A stretch of DNA of 12,074 bases from JALXCG01 sp026991065 [NCBI: Gemmatimonadota bacterium] (GTDB lineage: Bacteria; GCA-2686955), in the NCBI GenBank assembly GCA_026991065.1, contig JALXCG010000728.1:1-12074 (forward strand). Direction: 5' to 3'. The notes beneath the pieces are model-generated. The model saw nothing but the letters and a program-made list of their open reading frames with translations. It did no database searches and was not told the DNA's origin. A program made the translations under genes and the position numbers. Below, piece after piece: positions 6,609 to 12,074 of the stretch. Every line of letters begins with the position of its first letter. Positions within the stretch are counted from its first letter, which is position 1.

Positions 6609-8081
6609 ATGCATTCGAAAGTCAAGAATGGTCTCGCCCTGACCGCCCTGGCCCTTTTCCCCGCCGCCGCCCTGGCGACGATCCCCGATCCCACCTGGAC
6701 CGGCACTTACGGCAACCAATGGAATGACGCTTTTCGCGGCATTGTCGCCACCGACGACGGCGGCACCGTCTCTGCCGGCTACATCTACCTGAGCCAGACC
6801 GGCAGCCGCCGCCTCAACGTTGTGCGGACCGACGCCGACGGCAACGAAGTGTGGACCTACACCTGGAGCGACAAGAGCGAAGGCTACGACATTGTGGCTG
6901 CCGGGGACGGCGGCTTTATCGCTGTCGGCTACCGCTCCATCTCCGGTCGCAACTGGGATCCTTTCGCCATCAAATTGGATGCCGACGGCAACCTGGTCTG
7001 GAGCAACAATTACGGCACTGTCAACCAGGACTACGGCGAAGCAATCATTCGCGATGCCGAGGGTAATTTCGTGATCGCCGGTCAGGCAAACTTTTCCACC
7101 TACAGCGATTACCAAGGTTATATTGTAAAGATCGACGCTGACGGTAACCGCATCTGGGATCAGCTCTACAGTGGTGGTGGCATGCATCGCAAGTTCTTCG
7201 ACATCACCCTTGCCACCGACGGGACCGGATATGTCGTTACCGGTCAGGACGACAGCGATTGGTCCAACGACATGGTGGTGATGAAGGTGGGAATGGGCGG
7301 TGCTGTCGCCTGGACCAAGACCTTCAACTACCCCGGTCTGCAAGCCGGAAACGGCATCACCGGCACCACCGATGGGGGCTACGCCATCTGCGGTTTCCAA
7401 CAGAGTTCCGGCTACGACCTGTTGGTGAAGAAAGTGGACAGCAGTGGGAACCCGGTCTGGGACTACGTACTGGAGACATCCGGCACCGACTACGGCACCG
7501 ACATTCTGGAGATGAGCGATGGCAGCCTGATCGCCAGCGGTCGGTCGCCCGAATTGGCCGGAGATCAACCATCGGGAATCCTCATCGAGTTCGCCGCCGA
7601 CGGTACTCTGACCGACACCCGCTACTTCGGTGGCTCAGCGGAAGACAACATCGTCGGTCTGGCGCCCACTACCGACTATAGTTTTGTCGCTTGCGGTCTA
7701 ACCAACAGCTTCGGTGCCGGCGCGTATGACAGTTGGGTGCTCAGCTTCGGCGCCGGCATCCCGCCCGCGCCGCTCGGCGTCGACATGACTCTTTCCGGCT
7801 CCACCTACCACATCGGCGACACGCTGGTCTATGATGTGCTGCTCCAGAACAACACGTCCGAGCAGGTTCAGGTGAACTACAAAGAGTGGGTCCGCCTTCC
7901 CGCCGGCATTCCCTATACCCTCACGCAGACCCCGATGCTTCTCTTTGGTGACGGCACCGCCGCCGGCACCATGACCCACCTGATTCCGCCGGTCGCCCCG
8001 CTTGGTGACTACACCCTCTTCAACGAGATCGAGGGCCCCGGCATCAGCGCGATCGATTCGGTCACCTTCTCGATCGAATAG
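6609..8081 (+). CDS. Secreted seven-repeat beta-propeller protein with C-terminal Ig-like domain
   Basis: 490 residues. The ATG at 6609 follows GAGGAG (6596-6601) at 7 bases. A signal peptide (MHSKVKNG, Ala/Leu core, cleavage near ALA-T24) directs export. Residues ~28-390 hold seven degenerate ~50-residue repeats, each reading roughly '(T/S)xxYG...D.(G/A)xxI..T.DGGYxxxG......D.xxxKxDxxGNxxW'. Clear repeat ends include DADGNEVW, DADGNLVW, DADGNRIW, GMGGAVAW and DSSGNPVW. The count of seven is that of a closed seven-bladed propeller, the fold inferred for similar secreted repeat proteins. Residues ~391-490 form a separate beta-rich domain ('PLGVDMTLSGSTYHIGDTLV', then 'DVLLQNNTSEQVQVN') like Ig/CARDB-type modules. 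No catalytic residues are evident; a binding or surface role is likely. There is no sorting signal at the C-terminus. The phased repeats at 6366-6395 may regulate it, and a terminator follows. Confidence 0.8.
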   Translation: MHSKVKNGLALTALALFPAAALATIPDPTWTGTYGNQWNDAFRGIVATDDGGTVSAGYIYLSQTGSRRLNVVRTDADGNEVWTYTWSDKSEGYDIVAAGDGGFIAVGYRSISGRNWDPFAIKLDADGNLVWSNNYGTVNQDYGEAIIRDAEGNFVIAGQANFSTYSDYQGYIVKIDADGNRIWDQLYSGGGMHRKFFDITLATDGTGYVVTGQDDSDWSNDMVVMKVGMGGAVAWTKTFNYPGLQAGNGITGTTDGGYAICGFQQSSGYDLLVKKVDSSGNPVWDYVLETSGTDYGTDILEMSDGSLIASGRSPELAGDQPSGILIEFAADGTLTDTRYFGGSAEDNIVGLAPTTDYSFVACGLTNSFGAGAYDSWVLSFGAGIPPAPLGVDMTLSGSTYHIGDTLVYDVLLQNNTSEQVQVNYKEWVRLPAGIPYTLTQTPMLLFGDGTAAGTMTHLIPPVAPLGDYTLFNEIEGPGISAIDSVTFSIE

Positions 8082-8119
8082 TCACTACATTCATTCGATG
8101 CGGCCTCCTCGCCGCGGGC

Positions 8120-8157
8120 TCCCCCGGGGAACAGGTTTTCCCCGGGGGACCTTTTTT
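8120..8157 (+). terminator. Intrinsic terminator after propeller gene
   Basis: TCCCCCGGGGAA (8120-8131) and TTCCCCGGGGGA (8138-8149) form a perfect 12-bp stem around a six-base loop, followed by CC and six Ts (8152-8157). It lies 38 bases past the stop codon. This is the only classical stem plus T-run in the window and marks the end of the propeller transcript. Downstream, 8158-8310 shows no gene; a promoter for the methyltransferase must lie there but none is recognisable. Confidence 0.88.
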
Positions 8158-8311
8158 CCGGCAGCCCGCGGGCAGGACGTGGATTGCACTTGCATTGCGG
8201 GCGACTGCGCAGCAACATCGTGCTTGTGGGCCGGACCTTCCCGCGGGGCGGATCCCCGGGGGGGCGCGCCGCAGGATCGTCCGCGGCAGCCTGGGCCGGT
8301 TCCAAGCGCGC

Positions 8312-8320
8312 GGAGGTGAT
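8312..8320 (+). promoter_or_regulatory. Strong Shine-Dalgarno fixing the methyltransferase start
   Basis: GGAGGTGAT is a nine-base match to the anti-Shine-Dalgarno of 16S rRNA, six bases before the ATG at 8327. It rules out the in-frame TTG at 8195, which would add 44 residues of unlikely composition. Confidence 0.75.
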
Positions 8321-8326
8321 TGGCCG

Positions 8327-9082
8327 ATGAAAGCTCTCGAAGAGCGTCTGCGACAGCGGAATGCGGGGATGGTGCTGGACCTGGCGACGGGCGAAGGCGG
8401 CTTTCTGAAGGAGATTCTGCCGCTTCTGGGATCGTTCACCCGGGCGATTGGCATCGATCACTGGACGGAAGGGATTCAAAAGGCGCGCGCAGCCTTCGCC
8501 GGGGATCCGCGGGTGCATTTTCAGGTGGCCGATGTGCTGGCGCCGCCTTTTGCCGTTTCCAGCTTTGACCTGGTGATGATGGCGAACGCGATGCACCACC
8601 TCGCCGATCCCGCCCAGTGTCTGCGCCAGGGGGTGGCGTTGCTGCGTCCCGGGGGCCTTTTGATTGTCAAAGAGATGGTGCGCGATGCCCAGACGCCTGC
8701 GCAACTCACCCACGTGCGGGCGCATGAACTGCTCGCCGCCATGCAAACGCTGCGGGGGCATGTGCATCGGCCCATGCACAGCCGCCTGGACCTGCGCCGG
8801 ATCTTCTCGACGCTGCGGCTGGGAGATCTGCATGAAGAGGAGTTTGCGCTGCCCCCCGCGGAGTCCGGCGCGGCCGCCGGATCCGCCGGGTCCGCGGAAC
8901 CCGCCGTCGATCCCTTTGCGCGGTGGGATGCGCGGCTGGAGAGCGAGTTGGAGCGGGTGCGTGAATGCTGTCCGGCGGAGTATGAAGAGATGAGCCGTCG
9001 CGCCGCGGAGGTGCGCAAGGTGGCGGCCGAAAATGGATTCGCCCTGGCCACGCAGTGGTTGGTCTGGGGGGTGCGCCCGTAG
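8327..9082 (+). CDS. Class I SAM-dependent methyltransferase
   Basis: 251 residues from the ATG chosen by its strong Shine-Dalgarno. The Methyltransf_11-type Rossmann core is readable. Motif I is VLDLATGEGGFL (16-27; SAM-binding glycine loop). The acidic residue that holds the ribose is D44 in AIGIDHW. D69 in QVADVLAPPF is motif II-like. FDLVMMANAMHHL (80-92) is the usual post-II strand with a UbiE/SmtA-like 'HHL'. 'LLRPGGLLIVKEM' follows at about 110-122. The C-terminal half is helical and carries a Gly/Ala/Ser/Pro-rich insert (~177-200), probably a disordered linker. The substrate cannot be told from sequence; small-molecule, quinone-like or metabolite methylation are all possible. It stands alone between the terminator at 8120 and the hairpin at 9108, so it is probably monocistronic. 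Confidence 0.83.
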   Translation: MKALEERLRQRNAGMVLDLATGEGGFLKEILPLLGSFTRAIGIDHWTEGIQKARAAFAGDPRVHFQVADVLAPPFAVSSFDLVMMANAMHHLADPAQCLRQGVALLRPGGLLIVKEMVRDAQTPAQLTHVRAHELLAAMQTLRGHVHRPMHSRLDLRRIFSTLRLGDLHEEEFALPPAESGAAAGSAGSAEPAVDPFARWDARLESELERVRECCPAEYEEMSRRAAEVRKVAAENGFALATQWLVWGVRP

Positions 9083-9107
9083 CGGTTGCGCTGTTTCGGC
9101 GCTGTGT

Positions 9108-9127
9108 GCCCCCCATGTTCGGGGGGC
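9108..9127 (+). terminator. GC hairpin after methyltransferase (no U-tract)
   Basis: GCCCCCC (9108-9114) and GGGGGGC (9121-9127) form a perfect 7-bp stem with a six-base ATGTTC loop, 25 bases after the methyltransferase stop. No T-run follows. It is probably a terminator-like or transcript-stabilising stem. Confidence 0.5.
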
Positions 9128-9177
9128 GAGCGGCCTGGGTCACCCCGCACGCGGCCGCGTGGTGGATGGCTCGCGTG

Positions 9178-9237
9178 CCCGCCCCGGGGAGGGTGATCGC
9201 GGGGCGTGGTCGGGGCCGTTACCCGTCCCGGGGCGGG
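9178..9237. repeat. Long inverted repeat in non-coding gap
   Basis: CCCGCCCCGGG (9178-9188) and CCCGGGGCGGG (9227-9237) are exact 11-base inverted copies separated by 38 bases. The gap 9083-9291 holds no supportable gene: its short open frames have no family resemblance. The structure may be part of a folded RNA, the border of a mobile insertion, or chance in very GC-rich DNA. Confidence 0.4.
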
Positions 9238-9291
9238 TGCTTGCCGGGCGCGGAAGCACCTGCCAAGAAGTGAGGAAATGGCGGAGCGGAG

Positions 9292-9816
9292 GTGGGGCGG
9301 CAGCCTGAGAAGAGGAATAGGGGACGTATAACGTTTGTTTCACAATACGTTCTGGAAGATTCTTGCAATTTCGGTAAGCGGCTGGTGAAGCGGCCGAAAC
9401 TGTTCTTTCTGGACTCCGGGTTGGCCTGCCGGTTGCTACACATCGCCGATATCAATCAGTTGCGCAGCCACCCGTTGTGGGGGGCGCTGGTGGAGACGTG
9501 GTGTGTGGGCGAGGTGCTGAAAGGGCGCTGCCACCGCGGCAAGCCGTCGGCTCTGTGGTTCTGGCGTTCGGGCGATGGCCACGAGGTGGATCTGGTGATT
9601 GAGCAGGGCGCGCGGCTGGTACCGATCGAAATCAAGGCCAACCGCAGTCCGCGGCCCGATCTGCTGCAGGGCCTGCGGAAGTTTCAGCGGATCGCGGGCA
9701 TGGAAAAGGTGGCGCCCGGTTTTCTGATCTACGGCGGCGATGAACAGATGGGGATGGGCCGTGACCGCTGGGTGTCTTGGTCGGCGATTGATGACGCGCT
9801 GGGAGAGCTGGCGTGA
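9292..9816 (+). pseudogene. N-terminally truncated DUF4143 (AAA-ATPase C-terminal, nuclease-fold) protein
   Basis: 174 codons from a GTG at 9292. Family resemblance starts only at residue 26 (NFGKRLVKRPKLFFLDSGLA, from 9367), the normal entry into the DUF4143 domain of ATP-binding proteins that carry an AAA domain first. The AAA half, with its Walker motifs, is missing, and residues 1-25 look unrelated and derive from the possible mobile-element scar. The remaining domain is complete and uninterrupted: ALVETW (65-70), then WRSGDGHEVDLVIE with D100, and PIEIKA with E113-x-K115, a PD-(D/E)xK-like triad. An intact frame and a stop codon overlapping the next gene's start (9813-9816) leave open that the fragment is still made as a free nuclease-fold protein. 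I call it a remnant, with that reservation. The start codon is uncertain. Confidence 0.68.
9316..9351 (+). mobile_element. Possible IS200/REP-type element end (scar)
   Basis: AATAGGGGAC (9316-9325) is immediately followed by an imperfect hairpin. AACGTTTGT (9330-9338) pairs with ACAATACGTT (9342-9351) around a TTC loop, leaving one bulged T (9346). Subterminal hairpins with a bulged base are typical of IS200/IS605 and REP elements moved by Y1 transposases, and short 'AATAGGGGAC'-like strings are, to my recollection, common near such elements. Base composition drops sharply here (A/T-rich) within GC-rich DNA. The scar ends about 15 bases before homology to DUF4143 begins at 9367. No transposase gene is present, so this is inference. 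Confidence 0.3.
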
Positions 9817-12074
9817 ATGGCGGAATCGCGAGCAAGCTCGGCAACTGGTTTGAAGAGGACTACGTAGTTCTCTGTTTGCTGCGCCTGCTTACCGGGGAGC
9901 TGGAAGAAGTGGTGTGGGAGCCCGGCGACGATGGCGTCGATCTGCACTGGTTGCAGGGAGGGAAGCGGGTCGAGGTGCAATGCAAGCTGCGCCGTGAATT
10001 CAGCGGGTGGAGTTGGGGGCGGCTCTTCGACGGCGGGGGGAGCGCAGGCCGGCCCGGCATTATGCAGCACGCGCGGCGTTTGCTGGAGGAGGGCGGAGCG
10101 GCGGAATACCGGCTGGTGAGCAATCGACCGGCGCCGGGGCTGGAGGCGCTGGTGCGCGCGGCACGTGAAGAGACGGATGCCGCACTCTGGTGGAATGCGC
10201 TCGGTGGAGAAACCGGCAAAAAAGGAGTATGTGAGCAGTGGCGAAAGTTTGCCGCCCGCGCCCGGATAGAGGCCGGTGATGCCGCCGCGGCCAGGCGGGC
10301 ACATGGTTGGTTGCGCCGAATGCGGGTCGAACTGGTCGATGAGTTTACGCTGGACGACGATTTACAACGGGAAGCAAAGCTGCTGGCGAGCCGCGGGGCG
10401 ACGGGACTGGTGGAACTACTGCGGCGTCGGGCGCGCGAACAACTTGGGAAAAAGATTCGGCGCGACCAGGTGCAAGCCTGGTTGCGGGAGGCGGACGTCC
10501 GGTTGCTGCCGCGCGCCGACGATAGGTCCGTGCATGATCGGCTGCGGGAGCTGGCGGTGGAGTTCGAGCAGCGGGTCGAGGCGGTGCGTGGGCTGCCGTG
10601 GATTGAACGGCCGGAGCTGGACCGACTGCGGCGCGCGGTGGAGGCGCTGGAGCCGGGAGAGCTGGTGCTGCTGCACGGCCCGGCGGGGTACGGCAAGAGT
10701 GAGTTATTGGGAGCGCTGGCGCGACATCTGCGAGCCAAGCAGTGGCCGGCCCTGGTGCTGACGCCCGACCTGTTCGCAGGTCCTGACTGGGGCGAGAGAG
10801 TCGGGCTCGATCCGGACCCGGTTGTGTCTTTCTGTCGCTACGCAGCGGGCCGGGACCACTATCTGCTTTTCGATCAGTTGGATGCGCTGCTCTGGTCCGG
10901 GGAAACCGCGCAGCAGCGGATTACCTGGTGCGCGGAGCTGCTGCGCCGGGCGCGGGACGGCGGAACGCGTCTGGTGGTGGCCTGTCGCACGGTCGATGCG
11001 GAGCGCGAAACGCAGTTGCAGCGGCTGCTGGTGCCGGTGGACGCACCGCCGGCCCGCAGCGTTCGAGTGGGAAGGCTCGAAGATGCCCACTATGGACCGG
11101 TGCTGGCGGAATACGGCGTGGCGCTGGATGATCTACCGATGGAGGTGCGTCGGCTGGCCGAGCAGCCGCTGCTGTTGCGGCTTTTGGTGCATCTAGCGAA
11201 CGCGGGCTGGAAGCTGACAGATTTGCGCACTCTCCCGCAAGTCGTCGAGCGCTGGCGGGAACTGGTGGGCGAAGAGCTGCGCTGCCGCCGAATGCCCTCG
11301 GCGCTGGACTGCTTCGACCGGGTGATCGAGCGCATGGAGAGGCGCGGTGCCCTGGCGGTGCCGGCGACCGGGCTGTGCAGCGATCCCGGCCTGCTGACCG
11401 GGTTGGAAAAGGTTGGGCTGGTGCGCCTGGAGCGGGGGCCCGGCGGGGCGGGCGAGCGCACGGTGCGGGCCACGCATCAACTGTTGGTCGACGCCTGGAT
11501 CGCTCAGCGCTGGCGCGAGCTGGAGAATGCCGACGCACTTCTGCAGCGGATCAGCGACCGTGCGCGGCAGACGCCGCATCTGGCCGGGCGGCTGCGCCTG
11601 GCGCTGCCTTTCCTGCGCGGTTGTCCATGGTTTCTGGAGTTCGCGCGGCGGGCGATCGCCTCGCCGGAGCTGCGCCTGCTGATCAAAGACGGGATCTGGA
11701 AAGGGTTCGCCGCGATCGAAGATCCACGACCGGGCGAGGTGGCCCTGGTGGGCGACTGGCTGGAGAACCCCCGGACGGAGCGTCTTGCGCGGCTCCTGGT
11801 GGTCGGCGGGCAGGTCGCCTGGGTGGCGGCCCTGGACGCGAGCGGTTGGCTGGAGCGTACCTGGCGGAGCGCATCGCCGTCGGGGCGGAGGCAGCTACTG
11901 GAACTGTTGGCGAGTGTCTCGGTGCGCTGGGGAGAGCGCGTGGCTGAATACCTGGCGCGTTGGTCTAAGGAGGAGCGCGGGCGGGGCAAGCCAAAACTGC
12001 TGGAGGAGGCCGCCGCTGTCTTCATGCACGACCCGAGCGCGGACAGTGAGCGGCTTTTCGAACTGCGCATGGAG
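9813..12074 (+). CDS. Nuclease-STAND NTPase protein, Avs-like (partial at right edge)
   Basis: Uninterrupted frame of 754 codons from GTG 9813 to the right edge, with no stop. The GTG overlaps the preceding TGA and has GGGAGAG (9801-9807) ahead, so translation is probably coupled to the DUF4143 fragment. Residues ~5-110 resemble Mrr/Cap4-like PD-(D/E)xK nucleases: KLGNWFEEDYVVLCLLRLL with E14, EPGDDGVDLHW with D43, then EVQCK with Q56-x-K58 (the QxK variant of ExK). A charged helical linker follows. The P-loop NTPase has Walker A GPAGYGKS (289-296) and Walker B YLLFDQLD (350-357). 'LAEQPLLLRLLVHLANAGWK' and 'ATHQLLVDAWIAQRW' belong to the helical and winged-helix parts of STAND ATPases. From ~600 the protein is alpha-helical, probably the start of a target-sensing repeat region. 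Known logic: Avs-type proteins recognise phage proteins through the C-terminus, oligomerise and cut DNA. Membership here is inference; the C-terminus is outside the window. Confidence 0.72.
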   Translation, partial: MNGGIASKLGNWFEEDYVVLCLLRLLTGELEEVVWEPGDDGVDLHWLQGGKRVEVQCKLRREFSGWSWGRLFDGGGSAGRPGIMQHARRLLEEGGAAEYRLVSNRPAPGLEALVRAAREETDAALWWNALGGETGKKGVCEQWRKFAARARIEAGDAAAARRAHGWLRRMRVELVDEFTLDDDLQREAKLLASRGATGLVELLRRRAREQLGKKIRRDQVQAWLREADVRLLPRADDRSVHDRLRELAVEFEQRVEAVRGLPWIERPELDRLRRAVEALEPGELVLLHGPAGYGKSELLGALARHLRAKQWPALVLTPDLFAGPDWGERVGLDPDPVVSFCRYAAGRDHYLLFDQLDALLWSGETAQQRITWCAELLRRARDGGTRLVVACRTVDAERETQLQRLLVPVDAPPARSVRVGRLEDAHYGPVLAEYGVALDDLPMEVRRLAEQPLLLRLLVHLANAGWKLTDLRTLPQVVERWRELVGEELRCRRMPSALDCFDRVIERMERRGALAVPATGLCSDPGLLTGLEKVGLVRLERGPGGAGERTVRATHQLLVDAWIAQRWRELENADALLQRISDRARQTPHLAGRLRLALPFLRGCPWFLEFARRAIASPELRLLIKDGIWKGFAAIEDPRPGEVALVGDWLENPRTERLARLLVVGGQVAWVAALDASGWLERTWRSASPSGRRQLLELLASVSVRWGERVAEYLARWSKEERGRGKPKLLEEAAAVFMHDPSADSERLFELRME

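Noticed and set aside
8185-8196. TGCACT/TGCATT direct repeat upstream of the methyltransferase
   Set aside because: Six-base spacing with no third copy; it does not fit the 10-bp phasing.
9055-9273. 72-codon frame after the methyltransferase
   Set aside because: Overlaps the methyltransferase end and two hairpins, has no Shine-Dalgarno and no family resemblance.
10276-10761. 161-codon + strand frame starting MMPPRPGG
   Set aside because: Overlaps, in another frame, the open nuclease-STAND gene that carries the nuclease and Walker motifs. Its Trp/Arg/Cys-rich product is a shadow.

Overview
All seven protein-coding genes or gene remnants I can support lie on the + strand of visibly GC-rich DNA. 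The long reverse-strand open frames look like shadows of these genes. Two large secreted repeat proteins (a tandem parallel beta-helix protein with anchor-Q-like ends and a seven-repeat beta-propeller) together with an AfsR/SARP-style ATPase regulator suggest a GC-rich environmental bacterium. An FCB-group candidate phylum is plausible, but that is an impression from protein types only. No rRNA, tRNA, CRISPR array or intact transposase gene was seen.

Layout. 1-435 is the C-terminal end of a patatin-like phospholipase, cut by the left edge. 624-3107 encodes an exported beta-helix protein made of two similar halves, followed by a GC-rich hairpin. 3336-6350 encodes a cytoplasmic regulator: an OmpR-type winged helix, a STAND-like P-loop NTPase and a long helical (TPR-like) tail. 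6609-8081 encodes an exported seven-repeat propeller protein, closed by a good intrinsic terminator at 8120-8157. 8327-9082 encodes a class I SAM-dependent methyltransferase behind a near-perfect Shine-Dalgarno. 9083-9366 is non-coding and hairpin-rich, with a possible mobile-element scar. 9292-9816 is an N-terminally truncated DUF4143 protein. Its stop codon overlaps the GTG start of a very large frame (9813 to the right edge, at least 754 codons) that joins a PD-(D/E)xK/Mrr-like nuclease domain to a STAND NTPase, the architecture of antiviral Avs-type proteins.

The two most interesting signals are these. (1) Three tandem 10-bp repeats starting TGNAAR/YGCAAR sit upstream of the regulator (3160-3189), and three more sit immediately after its stop, upstream of the propeller gene (6366-6395). 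The phasing is what an OmpR/SARP-type winged-helix protein would bind, so the regulator may control itself and the secreted propeller. The two sites also share a 13-bp identity in inverted orientation. (2) The right-hand part is a probable defence locus: a nuclease-STAND protein translationally coupled to an orphan DUF4143 nuclease-fold fragment, beside a scar resembling an IS200/REP-type end.
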